This document shows positions 37,009-48,756 of a DNA stretch of 64,000 bases, in pieces. The number at the start of each line of letters is the position of its first letter. Position 1 is the first letter of the stretch. Made by a program: the position numbers and the translations under genes. The notes beneath the pieces were generated by a model that did not search any database, had not been told where the DNA came from, and saw nothing but the letters and a program-made list of their open reading frames with translations. Origin of the DNA: Bryoerythrophyllum caledonicum (taxonomy: Eukaryota; Streptophyta; Bryopsida; Pottiales; Pottiaceae); the NCBI GenBank assembly GCA_963971425.1, contig OZ020517.1, positions 20,408,462-20,472,461 on the forward strand, in the 5' to 3' direction.

Positions 37009-37158
37009 GCTACTCGTTACATAGTGTCTACCCTCGAAAGGGGGAAGTAGTTCCAGTTCGCTAATTCCTTGTCCGGTGGGCATGGTCTTAGCAATGGAAC
37101 GAACAGACACTTTACTCACGCCGGTTCCCTTCGGGAACCGGCGTTCTTCTTCTTCTTC
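37009..37158 (+). mobile_element. Short SINE-like retroposon, copy B (most complete)
   Basis: A 150-bp element between perfect 13-bp duplications TGTACATATGTAC at 36996-37008 and 37159-37171. It has a 5' part with GTGTCTACCCTCGAAAGG, a central part with GTAGTTCC and GGGCATGGTCTTAG, then a perfect 11-bp stem (37119-37129 with 37133-37143) around a TTC loop, and finally a (TTC)5 tail at 37144-37158. Target duplication plus a 3' simple-repeat tail is the signature of target-primed reverse transcription. I see no clear tRNA-type A and B boxes, so its origin is unknown. It encodes nothing and would depend on a LINE. Confidence 0.85.
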
Positions 37159-37171
37159 TGTACATATGTAC

Positions 37172-38031
37172 CAAACAAAATATCATAACAATGTATATAA
37201 AGGTGGAATAGATTGTTTAAATCAATTGTAAGAGACATTATTGTTTATGAAAATGAATGAAAATGGCTCTTGTGTCAAGGAATTAATCATCTCCCACACA
37301 CATTAATTTTAATATACTATACAACATAAAAGTACTTCTGAGTATAAGTTGTATTACATTGACTACTTTCAATTTTAATTACCCAATTTTGATCTAGTTT
37401 CACCTAACAAACATTTATCCTTAGTAATGCCCCACTTGTAATACATTAGGTGACTCTAGCGTTGTCAAAGGACATACGGTAGTGCTCATTGTTCTAGTAG
37501 ACTCCTCCATCTTAATTGTCAAAAGATTAAGTATCCGTATGCGGGACAAACGAGCCTTGGACATGGTTTATTATAAAAAATACTTATATTTGATTTTTTT
37601 TTGGTCAAGAATAGAAATTTTGATAAGCTTCACGATGTCCTTTATAAGATTTTGATAAGAAAATTTCTCTAAAAATTCAAAAAAACAAAACATGTTTTTA
37701 GTTTATTTTTTGGATTTGTAGGGAATAAGCTATGACACTTCAAAACCCATATGACCTCCAACCTCCGCCAACCATTCTCTAATCGCCACAACAACTTGAG
37801 GTTGGTCAATGGAACAAATTATAAGTACCATCTACGCTTGAGAGGGCATGGTAGAGAAAGGATTTTGGCTGTCTCTGCAAGGTTGGTTTTGAAGGACCAG
37901 ACACGGTCTAACTTGTTGGCTGAGTTCTAATGTAGAATTCATGAGCCATTGGACCCACCGACTAACCCATACCGCTCCTTGGCCCTTTTGCTATACCCCT
38001 CCAATCTATACACTTTACTATCATTTCAAAA
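37172..38031. other. Gene-free spacer
   Basis: AT-rich sequence with no coding frame and no repeat I could define. Confidence 0.45.
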
Positions 38032-38168
38032 CCCAAGATGATACCATCTCGAAGCCCAAGATGATACAATTTTAGTGCCCAAGATGTTACGATTTTGGAG
38101 CCCAAGATGATACCATTTTGAAGCCCAAGATGATGCCATTTTGAAGCCCAAGATGATATAGTCTTGGG
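38032..38168. repeat. Minisatellite, 23-bp unit, about six copies
   Basis: Head-to-tail units of the form CCCAAGATGATACCATTTTGAAG, five complete plus a partial one. Open frames across it on the minus strand (HLGLQNG-like repeats) follow from the 23-bp periodicity shifting frame and are not taken as coding. Confidence 0.9.
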
Positions 38169-39666
38169 CAAAGCTTTGGTCAAGTGTGAAGCAGTCCCCA
38201 AAATAATTTTTGTCCACGCACTTTTCTTGTTCTGGTAACTTTTCGGAATTAAATCTCTTTCTAAACAATGCCCAAGGAAAAAAAAATGGGGGAAAGAAAC
38301 TTCAACCCCATTTATTGCCGTCACAATTCGGGCAGGCGCAGCTGAATGTTCACCCCGCTGCCCGCCCGCCCGACCTGCCCCGGACCAAAAGATTGAAGCC
38401 GCTTCCAGTAATTTTAGCCGGAGCAGTTGCAGTCCATCCAGTTATTTCTCTTCCCAAACCTAAATCTCAACCCGAGTTTACAGGCAGATTTCTCCTTCTC
38501 CTTCTTCTTTTTTCAATCTGGTTCTATCACCTCAATTAGGGTTTCACGGTTAGGGTTTAGGGTTTGGTTTCCAATAGGTTGGAGCCTTTGATTGCTACAT
38601 TGATCATTGCTTCTTTTGCTACGATTTGAGTGAACGCTGCTCATACGTTGGAGGCAAGGAACAGGCTCATCATGTCGTGATTTTGATCAAAGTGGGTTTA
38701 GGGCTTGCAGTGATTTTTGGAGAATAAAATGAGGTCAATGGTGCGAGTGGTTTTTTAGACCATGTTGCAAGATGGAGCTTCTTCGAGTTATTGTTTCAGT
38801 GTAGAAACAGATTACCACGGAACGTCAAGAGATTTCGCAGCACATGGGTTGAATTTCTGGTCCTTTGAATGTGTGATTATCATCACATAGTTCATGAATA
38901 GGTAACTGATTTGAGCATAGTTTCATCAGTGATTGCGTGATTTTTATCACGAGTATAGTATTCTCAGGGTCCTACTACTGCCATGGCTAGAGATTGCTTG
39001 CCGTGGGGACAGGTTATTTTCCATGGCCTGATCTGGTCCTCAGCTTATCTGCTGATGGGCGTGATGATGGCGTTTCCTCTGTGTCACCGAGCCGTGAGAT
39101 CACTCTTTTCCACCTGAACTGACAGATTTGGTGCTAATCTGCTCATTTCCTATTCCCACACAGCGACTGCGTGATCGAGGTACTACATCCTAGCTCTCTT
39201 GTCATGTGGTAGACATTGCCTTTAAACAGTCAGAATCAAAATGTGTCTTTACGACTTGTGATTTGGCTTCTGCGTCAAATTTGAAGAAAAGAAATTCTAC
39301 TTCTCTGAACTGACTCTCAACTTGACTGATGTAGTTGTGCAAGGCATGTGTTGGAGGAGCGCACGATGGAGATTGTTGTCATGATCTTATTAGCAATGAG
39401 CTTACAAAAAGTTGATATTACTACATCAAAAAGCATGTGGTGGAGCTGCAAAGGCGGGAAGAAATTGATGTTTTTATGCTGTGAGCTTCTATGAACTCTC
39501 GTGAGGATTATCTCAGTTTGTCACATGGAGAATTGATACAACAATTAGAGAGGATTCTGTACTTACAATTCTGTAGCAACAAAAGTTACTGCTTCATCTT
39601 CCATTCACTTTGCTTCTTGGCTACATTCCAAATCTCGGATGTCGATCAATTGTGAGTCCTGTTGTC

Positions 39667-40279
39667 ATGTCGAGGTTTGGGGTTGGAGATTCTCAAGAGG
39701 AATCGGTTAGCTCTCCAATGGATACTGAAGAGGAAGAACCTCTTCTAAGGTGAGTGTCTATCTGCTCTAGAAAACCCATTGCATTCCCTCTTTCACGGAG
39801 CTGAAGAAACATTTTTCGCAGAATACGTCGTGAGTTGAAGATGTAATGAAAGTATTCCATTTCACAAGGTTTGTTAGCTCAATATCTGGTTTTTTTGGAC
39901 GTCCATTCTTGAAGAGACGAAGAATCTGTTGTTGTCTATCTCTTGACATAGGCGTCAGAAGGGAGTGATGACTTTGTATTGGTGAAAGATCTCGAGGACT
40001 TAAATTCACTGTTTTCCCCCACATGTGTACGAGTTTGGAACATTTGATTAGTGTTCCGTCAAGCTCTAATAATCATTTTAAATGAGAAAGTATAAAATCA
40101 ATAAAAAGAGGGTTATCTTATTGAAACTTTCGGTGCCTCCTATCAACTCACTGGGCTGTCTTATTTTTCAATTTAGAAGTGCATGTTTAGGGGTCATGAT
40201 CACGTAACTTACTGTGATCTTTTTTCGCAGAGTATGTGGTGAAAGTGATGATGCAGACATTGTTGCTATTAACAAGTGA
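39667..40279 (+). CDS. Possible small two-exon ORF (43 residues)
   Basis: Exon 39667-39749 begins with an ATG and encodes an acidic peptide (MSRFGVGDSQEES...EEEEPLLR) ending at a good donor (AAG|GTGAGT). Joining to an acceptor at 40229-40230 (TTTTTCGCAG) continues as VCGESDDADIVAINK and stops at 40279. A near-copy of that acceptor, TTTTTCGCAGAATACGTCGTGA, lies at 39812-39833 and would give a different short end. The acidic EEEPLL sequence resembles a dileucine sorting signal. The upstream 1.2 kb (38.5-39.66 kb) contains a TAGGGTTTAGGG telo-box-like motif at about 38550 and could be a long leader. It may equally be a non-coding transcript or a decayed gene. Confidence 0.3.
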
Positions 40280-40507
40280 AAATCCGCAACAAAAATTGAT
40301 TGGTGAAGTGAAGATGATCATGTGGCTTTCACCGCACCGGTATGTGATGATGAACTCCGCTGTTTTTTTAAAAAAATTCTGATGACTGGCTTACAATGAA
40401 AAGTCAAACTCATGAGTGAAAATTGTAGCGACTGCAATTCCTCTGGCTGCTACTAACAACTCATACTCAACACTAATCGCATCAACTTTATTGTAATGTG
40501 TAGAAGC

Positions 40508-42576
40508 TTAGTTCTGGAGTGGATTGGGAGGCGGCGGCTGCTGCTCGTGAATCTCGATTTCTTCCATCTCCTCGTGGCTGCTGCTACTTTGCAGCACTAG
40601 GGGAGGAGGAGGACTCATGGGTCGGCTGAGGAGACTGGCCAGGCTGCTGTGTCCTTGGGGCGGCTTGCTGCTGCTTGAAGTCCCGGTGGGCTGGGAGCTT
40701 GTCACGTCCAGGGTCACGTCTTTGCAGATCCTGGCAATCGCCAGCTGCATCTATAAACGCCTTGTGTCAGTCTCTCGAACCAAACTTTCATCAAGGTACC
40801 CCCCTCTTTTCTCACTCTAAATTGAGTGGTGGTCAAATCCTTCAATTCAGTGAATGGAAGAGCTTGGTGGTCTTTGAACTCAAGTAGCGTGAAGGAAGAG
40901 ATATTAGTCGCCTTTCTCTCTCCCTTGAGATAATTTTAGATTAACCAACAATTGTTTAGAGGTGATTTCACTAGACTCTGAATGGAGACAGGAAGATGAG
41001 TGTGAGAGTGATGGTTCACCTTTTCACCATCCGGTTGCTGAACAGCGTAGATGACCTCAGTAGGGTCGGTGAACAGGGGCTTATTGTTATTTGCACCGGC
41101 GGCAGCAATCTGTGCAGACCTTCTTGCATGCGGCACCACTTGGTTGATGACGCGCGCCCTCATGGCTCGTGGCGACAAGCCGATAATTTGTATGCCCTAC
41201 AACAATTCAATACAATCGATGCGAAGTGTTGTTAGTAACAGTCATTTGCAAAGATACCATGAGTTTTGACCTCTTCTCTCATTTTTAATCTGCTCTAATC
41301 AGCTCCAGAAGGAAGATGGAAGCTAAGATTCATGACCTCTCCTTTAATTAGAGAACACTAAACTCTTCCATGCTTTAGTAGAAGAACCACCAAAGTTTTC
41401 TTTGATCAGTGAATAACCGTATAACAAAACAGAAAAAGGGGGGTAAGCCTGGGTGAATTTTCTTGTTTTCAGAGGTGACGGATTCGTTTGATAAAGTTTT
41501 TTAGTTAGGAAGGAGAGAAGAAGTATGCCGTGCATACAAGAGGGCGCAAGTGAGGATCTTCCACATTAGCAACTGGCGAGACTTGCGTTGTTGGCCAGTT
41601 TGCAATGATGTGGCCTTCATCGTCTGCCATGGGCATCCTCGACACTTTCACCACCATCACAGCTACGAAGATCTGGCCCATTCACGCGTATATCAAAAAA
41701 CAATCGTCCACAAGCAAGATAATGCTAATTAGACTTCATGATTTGTTGTTATAACCCGTCCTCGAAGTGGTTGAGATTACCGATGCTCTACCTGGTAGGA
41801 GAGAAGAATGCAGTACAAAACAAGGGGGGCAGCGCAGCTGTATTTTTTGCACGGTTGCTGCTTTGCGTACACCGAGATGGAGAGCAGCGACAGGGAAATT
41901 TGTGCGATGGAGTACTGTCAACAACACCAAAACTCTCATCATACATATCACCAATGAGCTATTTCCACAAGAGATTGATATGTATTTACCAGGGAGGGTA
42001 TGTAGCCTCGGGAGCAGATGAAGGCCACGAGCTCCACAGCTCGGTTGAGCATCATGGGGTATAAGTGCCATGGGAAGTAACTGGCTGTGAAAAGCTGGTA
42101 ACACAGCACTCCCACTATCTCAATCTGCACATGATTTTTCAACACAAGTTTTTCTTCCCCCTTCAGTGAACAATCCAAAGTTATCATGGATGTCGACAGC
42201 AGTTGTGCAATCTTATCAACAAACACCAATAGCATCTAATCAAACTCACACCCACTTTGCAGATATCTTTATGAGAGGTTAAGATGTTTCCTTCATAAAT
42301 ATGTATCAATGGTTTGTTTTCCTCATGGATGATGAATGACATGAGCCAGTTGAGTGATGTGAGGAGAATGACTAGAATTATGTTGGAGGAGGTAGTTATT
42401 TGAGTACATACCAGGTCGACGGAAACGAGGAAGGCGAAGAGAGCCACGACGTATTTGTGAGTGAGGATAATCTGCTGATATTGCGAGCCTGATTCTGGCT
42501 GTTGTGAAGTGGGTCGCCTCCGCCAAACATTGAACCGCCATGATGTCGGCATGGTGATACTTTTTTCTTCATGCAT
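40508..42576 (-). CDS. Multi-pass membrane protein of about 284 residues, family not recognised
   Basis: Five exons, in transcription order: 42576-42412, 42124-41990, 41672-41538, 41196-41020 and 40750-40508. All have GT-AG borders and all introns are phase 0. The first in-frame ATG gives MHEEKSITMP. Residues about 41-68 (KYVVALFAFLVSVDL joined to IEIVGVLCYQLF) form one hydrophobic stretch, and residues about 81-110, including LVAFICSRGYIPSL and IFVAVMVVKV, a second. Two or three membrane passes are therefore likely. The C-terminal 170 residues are soluble: a central part with GIQIIGLSPRAM and DPTEVIYAVQQPDGEK, then a Ser/Pro-rich tail ending QQPPPPNPLQN. The N-terminus is uncertain: an acidic frame upstream (SSFSEDDADDLQ, about 42600-42650) could belong to an extra exon. 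I do not recognise the family and assign no function. Confidence 0.7.
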
Positions 42577-43260
42577 CAAACGCCGACTCGCCGGAACTGA
42601 GGCCGGAACTGGAATACACCTTGCAAATCATCAGCATCGTCCTCTGAAAACGAGGATTCAATGTTGGCATCGTAGCTGCAAAAAGCGGTAAATCGTCTTC
42701 CACGGCACCTTTCTTCATAAGGAGAAGAAGACCAAAATGAAAGGGGGTTAGTGAGAGTGGGAGGGATACAGAAAGGTGTTGGTGGTGACTTGGAATACCA
42801 AACAACCGATAACTGTAACCGCCAACTAATCCATCCATACGTTAGAGTGTCCCACTTTCTTTCGGACTGTTTCATGCCAAAGGTAATCACTTGCACTTGT
42901 AAAAACCATACAATCTTTTCCACCAAGTGAAGAGCGCCGAGGACAAGGTTGTGTACAAGTAGGTGACTGTCTCAAAAGACTCCCTTACCTTGTGTCAATT
43001 ATACTCCGACCCAGAAGATATCAGGTCTTCAACTTGTTACAAACTTGTGCTGTCACGAAGATACTAAAAAAAAACTATCCAAGTTGTGTAATCGATCAAA
43101 ATTGAAATGTACAGGACGTTTACATGTGGTGTCAACCCAAGCAACTACGCCTCTGCTAGTATTTACAGCTTAAACGTGTAGATAGTAAAACATGGGCCTT
43201 GATGTATCACTTCAGGTGGTATATTACAAAGGGGATATGTGAGATGAGAAACTCTTTCCT
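42577..43260. other. Intergenic region upstream of the membrane protein gene
   Basis: Includes an acidic, serine-rich open stretch near 42590-42710 (minus strand) that may be an unassigned 5' exon of the membrane protein gene, then AT-rich sequence and the 3' UTR of the receptor kinase. Confidence 0.4.
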
Positions 43261-46200
43261 TCAGGTCTCAGGCTGCAACATGAGATGGGGAGGCTGGGAA
43301 GTGAGGAGTAGTTGTTGTCTCACCTTGAGATCCTCCAACTGAGCCGTGACGTGCATCATGGTGGGGCGCCGGCGCGCCTCAGTCGCGGTGCACGCGACCG
43401 CGAGCATGAGAAAGATGCCAAGGAGCTCGGTGGAGCCAGTGCGCGCGACGACGGGGTCGTAGGCGTCCATGTGGCGGTTGGCCTTGGCGAGCGCCTTCAC
43501 CCACGCGACGAGGTTCATGCCGCTCTCCATGCCGTGGAACGCAGGGCCGATGGGGCGCTTCCCGGACGCGAGCTCCAGCATCACCACGCCGAAGCTGTAC
43601 ACGTCCCCCTTGGCGGTGGCGCGCCAGGTCTCGCCGTACTCGGGCGGGACGTACCCCGGCGTGCCGGCCACCACGGTGCTCACGTGCGACATGTGGAGCT
43701 CCATGAGGCGCGCCAGCCCGAAGTCCGTGAGGCAGCTCTCGAAATTCTCGTCCAGGAGGATGTTGCTGGTTTTCATGTCGCGGTGGATGATGAGCGGCTC
43801 GCACTGGTGGTGCAGAAACGCCAGTCCCTGCGCCGTGCCGGCGGCGATGCGGAGGCGGAGCGGCCAGGTGAGCACCGCCGCGCGCTCCTCGCTCTCGTAG
43901 AGCCAGTCGTCCAAGCTGCCGTTGCTGAGGCACTTGTACACCAGGAGGCGCTCCCGGGAGCGGCAGCAGTAGCCCAGCAAGGGCACCAGATTCGGGTGCT
44001 GGATCACGCCCAGCGTCTCCATCTCAGCGCGAAACTCCCGGTCGCCCTGCGCGCCGTCCTGCACCAGCTTCTTGATCGCCACGGTCGTTCCGTCCGCCAG
44101 CTTCGCCTTGTACACCATCCCGAACCCGCCGTCGCCGATGATCTTCGCGGAGCTGAAATTGTCGGTGGCCAGCACGAGATCCGAGTACGTTAGCGCCTTG
44201 AGCGACCCCCCGAAGCTCTTGAGCGGGATATAGCTCTGGCTCATGGGCGACGATGCCGCGTCGTAGACAGCATCCGTATCCATGAACACCGCCGCCTGCT
44301 TTGTGTGCAGCCGCCGGCACTTGAGAAACAGCAGGAACACGGATCCGCCCAGGAGAAACAGCAGGATGGCACCGAACACGCCGACGAGAGTGCACGTCAG
44401 GACGAGATTCTTGGAGGATCCGGTCACCGTCGACTCCGGCGGCACGCGCTGCGGCGCGGAGCTGTTCACACAGGACTTCATCTCCTGCGGGCCGGGAATC
44501 TGCGTCGCGTCCGGGATCCGGCACAGCTTGAAGTCGTTCACCCACGCGCTCGGGTCAAAGTTCCGGAACGACGCGTTGTACGGCACCGGGCCCTCCAGGT
44601 CAGGATTATAAGAGAAGTTGTACGTCCACAGGAAGCTCAGCTTGTTGAGCGACGCGGGGAGCGCGCCGGAGAGGTGGTTGTACGAGAGCTGCAGGCTCTG
44701 CAGCGTCGGCGCCAGGCTCTCGAAGATGTCAGGGATGGAACCGTTGATGCGGTTGTGGCGCACGTCGATGTTGTAGAACGGGACGCCGCGGAAGGTGGGC
44801 GGGATGGCGCCCGAGAGGTCGTTGTGCGAGAGCAGGATGCACGAGAGGTTGGAGGCGAGCGAGGCCGGCTCCGGAATCGGCCCCGTGAGGCTGTTGTTGG
44901 AGAGCTCCCAGTAGGCCAACGACACCCTCTTCCCCTTCAAGATGTCCAGCCACTGGCCCCTGCACTGGTTGTGCTTCAGATTCTTCGCCATGTTCTCGAA
45001 CGGCGGATCCTCGCCTGGGATCCAGCTCAACGCCAACGAGCACTCACCGATATCGATCGGTGGAAAGTCGTTCGCTTCTCGGATGGCGGCGAACATGGCT
45101 CCTGCGTCCACGCCTAGAGAGAAGAAGTTGCTCGGGATGGCGCCTGAGAGCTCGTTGTTGCGGAGATTGAGCCAGAGCAAGCTGCGGCACTGGGTCATCT
45201 CAGGAGGAATCGCGCCGCTGAGGTGATTCTCCGCGAGTTGCAGCCACAGGAGGCACTGGAGGTTGCCGAGCGAGGCCGGAAGCGCGCCGCGGAGCTGGTT
45301 CACGGAGAGATCCAGCCCTTCCAAGGCTGTCAAGCTCCCGAACGATCCCGGAATGGAGCCTGTGAGATGGTTTCTAGCTAATCTCAGGAACCGGAGCGCG
45401 GTCAGATTCCCGAGCTCCGGCGGAATCTCGCCGGATAAGCTGTTGTTGCCCACGTCCAGGTGCACGAGCGCCGGCGCGTACGCGAGCTCCACCGGGATTG
45501 CACCCGAGAACCTGTTGGAGTGCGCCACGAAGAATCGGAGGCTCGTCACCTGGTGTAACCATCTCGGAAGCGTCCCAGAGAGCAAGTTCCAGCTCACGTC
45601 CATCGCTGAGAGGCTCTGGCATCCCGTGAGCGTTTCCGGGAGAGCGCCGGTGATGCCGTTCTGGCTCAACCCCAACGACTGGAGCTGCTGCAGCCGCCCC
45701 AGCTCCGAAGGTAGGGCTCCAGTGAGCAAATTGCTCTGGAAGTTCACGAAGGAGAGACGCGTGCAGCTTCCTAACGCTGCCGGGATGGCGCCACTGAACC
45801 TGTTGAAGGAGAGGTCGAGGTAGGTGAGCTCAGCGCACCCGATTGCGTCCAGGACGTCGGATAAGCTGCCTGTCAGCTCGTTCAGGTACACGTCCAGCTT
45901 CTGCAGGTTCGTCAAACGTTGGACTTGGCCCTGAAACAACTCCCCGGTGAAGTTGTTGTCCCTGAGAAGAATCTCTTCAATCATGCGGCAGCTCCAGAGC
46001 TGCGGCGGCACCGGGCCCTCCAGATGGTTCCCTGACACGTCCAAGGACTCCAAGCTCAGGCAGAAGGCGAACATCTCTCCTGGGAGCCTCCCTTCAAATC
46101 CGTTAAAGGATAGGTCTAACGACTGCAACAAATTTTCCATCATTGATATCAGCATGTGAGATAAATCAGCAACTTGAAACCACCACAAGAGAAGAAGATA

Positions 46201-47411
46201 TTGAAGCTCTTTCTAATTCACCTGACGTTTGAATAAGACACCCCTTCTTTTTTAACACCTCTAACCAGTTTTCAATTCGTCTAAAAGGAGCTAATACTCA
46301 TGGTACTCTTTCTTCAGACCACCGAGCTCTTCTTTTCATCTGATAACTAATTAGGGTGAGGAAAGAGTAGCATGATAAACCGAAAGAGGGGTGTCTATCT
46401 GATTGACTGTTACAAACAACTCTAACAACAACACAGAAGGTGTGGTTTGGACCACCGACCTGGAGGTTGATACATGTGCCGAGATCGGCAGGAATCTGTC
46501 CACTGAAGTTGTTGTGAGCCAGCGATAATTCCCGGAGGGCTGTGAGCCTCCCAAGTCCAGTGGGCATGCGTCCTGTGAAGTTGAATTTGGAAAAGTCTAG
46601 TTTCACAATGCGCGTCTCGCCTGCCCACTCTCCACATTGCACTCCGTAATACCCACACGGCGAAGTGGAGTTGTCCAGCTTCAACCAGTTCAATTTGATG
46701 TTGTACGTCTCGTTGGAGAGCAGGCTTGCCCAGCTCTTGAGCGCTCTCTGGTCTTCACTGAGCCATGACTCGCCTTGTGAGGGCATCGCTTGCAGACCTA
46801 ACAAAAGAAAGTCAGTAAAATAGAAAACAAGCCAGTCTTCCAAAGAACTCACCGAGGCCTCACAAAATGACACGGCAATTCTCACGCACATGAAACACTA
46901 CTCGAAAAAGCAAGAGACATTGTATGAACTAGTAATTAGTCATAATGTAAGTCGCTTCACTAGAAAGAAACACTTTTCCTGCCTCACTGAAACTATTCAA
47001 ACAGTGACTGTATCATCACTATCACCAAAAAACATGCCATGTTTCCAACTCCATCACTCCTTCCACGTAATTTATTTCAAGGTTTCTACATCGGAACTCC
47101 TAATAATCAAACCTGGCAGCATTTTTCAATCGGTTGAACCTGTCTCTATCAGACCTCCTCTGAAGTCAAGGCAATCAGCCCCACAACTACCACTTTCTTA
47201 CCTACAAAAGAAAAAAAAAAAAAAAAAAAAAAAACATGATGAACTCACCTCGTACAAACCCCGCCACCGCGTCGTCGCCATCCGCCACAACAGCCGACGA
47301 CGGCAAAGCAGCAGCAGCAATCGCCCAAATCCCAAGCCCATAGAAGAAGACGACGAACCTCAACGACACCAGGAATGGCAGCATTCTAAAGACGTGAAGA
47401 CGCCGCTTCAA
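43261..47411 (-). CDS. Leucine-rich-repeat receptor-like kinase, EMS1/PSKR/BRI1-like
   Basis: Three exons, 47411-47249, 46797-46460 and 46122-43261, give 1120 residues; intron 1 is phase 1 and intron 2 phase 0. Exon 1 encodes a signal peptide (an alternative start is the ATG at 47384). Exon 2 encodes the LRR N-terminal cap with SPCGYYGVQCG and the first LRRs. Exon 3 has about 20 more LRRs of the LxxLxLxxNxLxGxIP type. They are interrupted at residues about 502-569 by a non-LRR island, the arrangement used for ligand binding in BRI1 and PSKR. A membrane helix spans 739-768. The kinase domain (about 829-1100) has GDGGFG, VAIKK (Lys 851), IHRDMKTSN (Asp 949), TDFG (Asp 967) and GTPGYVPPE, so it is an RD kinase and looks active. 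It would act at the plasma membrane as a peptide or steroid receptor; the ligand is unknown. The exons are very GC-rich, unlike the flanks. Confidence 0.93.
47197..47234 (-). promoter_or_regulatory. Candidate recursive splice site in receptor kinase intron 1
   Basis: On the transcribed strand, about 15 nt after the exon 1 donor, a run of over 20 T is followed by CTTTTGTAG|GTAAG. A long pyrimidine tract, an acceptor and a strong donor joined with no exon between is the layout of a ratchet (zero-length exon) site. It could also serve as an alternative acceptor or simply be a poly(T) tract. Confidence 0.35.
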
Positions 47412-48756
47412 CTCATCTCACATCCCAAAATCCCCCTCCCAAACTCTCCAATGCCCTAATCAACCCACGAATGGTGCCATCCTCCTCGTGCCCTCCTTTG
47501 CTCACTCTCACCTCAAAACACTCACCTTGCTCACTCGCAGCTGCCTCACCTCAAAAACCATGATCCCCACCTTCGCGATGATAAAAGCCTCTCACCCAGA
47601 CACAAAACCCATCCCCCTCACAACCCAGTTGCGTCACGCCTCGGGAGCAGCCCCGGGAGCCAAATATTTCACGCCTCGGGAGGAGCTCCAGAACCCAAAT
47701 TTGACCCCCGGCTTGAAGATCCGAAGCGCCTTGTGAGTTGAACGAGTCTGGGTCAAAGGGTGAGGAGCATGTTGTACTACGAGCGCGACGTGTGGTGAGT
47801 GCGTTTTTTTGTTGGGAGAATGAGCTTCAAGTGGACGTAGCAGCAGTGGCAGTGGCAGTGGTGTTGGTGTTGGTGTGTGTGGGAGATGAGGCATGCGGAT
47901 GTTGTCAAACTGGATTCAAGGGATTTGACGTGAGATGGTCGCCATGATCGGCAGCCGAGGACGGAGCTTTTCTCTTTTTAAGGAGTTCGTGGAAGTGGGC
48001 GTGCGATGATGCGACTCAGCCTCTTGTACGATTCGTTTGCTTCGGTCAAAACCCTAGCTTGGTGAAGGGCACGTTCGGCATTTGCATGCCCAATAACCAA
48101 TTAAAGTCCAAAAAGTTGAAATATGAAATTTAGAAATTTTCCGCATAAATTTCTAAATTAGAAGATTTGAATCAATCTAGTGGCCATGGGGTTGGAATCC
48201 ATGACCTTTGTTAGACCATTCTAACAATCTCTTCATTCGGGTTTTTACTAACAGTCTCTTCATCCGTATTTGTTTCATTTATCCATTTTCAAAGATTGTT
48301 TGTTTTATTGCATGGAGGCGATTCAACTATTTTTAGCATTTTCCTATGATTAAAAGCATCTCCATTGGTAAGCGCGGCCTCGCCATTCAACGCTAGATGA
48401 GCTTGGCGCCTTCATCGGGCAGGGTACTGGCGATTTGCTACCATGGCGGGAAAATCTTCTTTCTAAGTCGAGTGTAGGGCAAATAAGACTGGGGGCCATG
48501 ACCAATTGCCGGGGATAAGTTACGTGACGAGTTCACGATGTTAGTTTACGTCGTCTTGTACTATGCAATCGATACTCCTCCCTCCATACATGCACATTGC
48601 TTAACTTGTTGGTGGTAGGGAGTTCACTTTAGAGCATCTCCACTCGGAACACCTACCCACCCACAATGGTCTGGGGAACGTCCTCGTGGAAAGAGGCCCG
48701 CAATCTAAATGTCGTTCTCCATCATGCACCGCTGCCGGAAGACTTATACATATGTT
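47412..48756. other. Promoter side of the receptor kinase and gene-free DNA
   Basis: Contains an imperfect direct repeat of about 35 bp (CACGCCTCGGGAG...CCAAAT) at 47636-47703 and two GAGCATCTCCA-like motifs (about 48356 and 48633) of the kind seen at MITE ends. I could not pair them into a complete element. Confidence 0.4.

Noticed and set aside
38026-38324. Minus-strand ORFs with HLGLQNG-like repeats
   Set aside because: Produced by the 23-bp minisatellite; no other coding evidence.
43312-45823. Long plus-strand and alternative minus-frame ORFs across the receptor kinase exon
   Set aside because: Same cause: high GC and few stops. The called frame has LRR and kinase motifs throughout.
48180-48240. 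GGGTTGGAATCC resembling a tRNA B box
   Set aside because: No A box at the right distance and no cloverleaf could be drawn.
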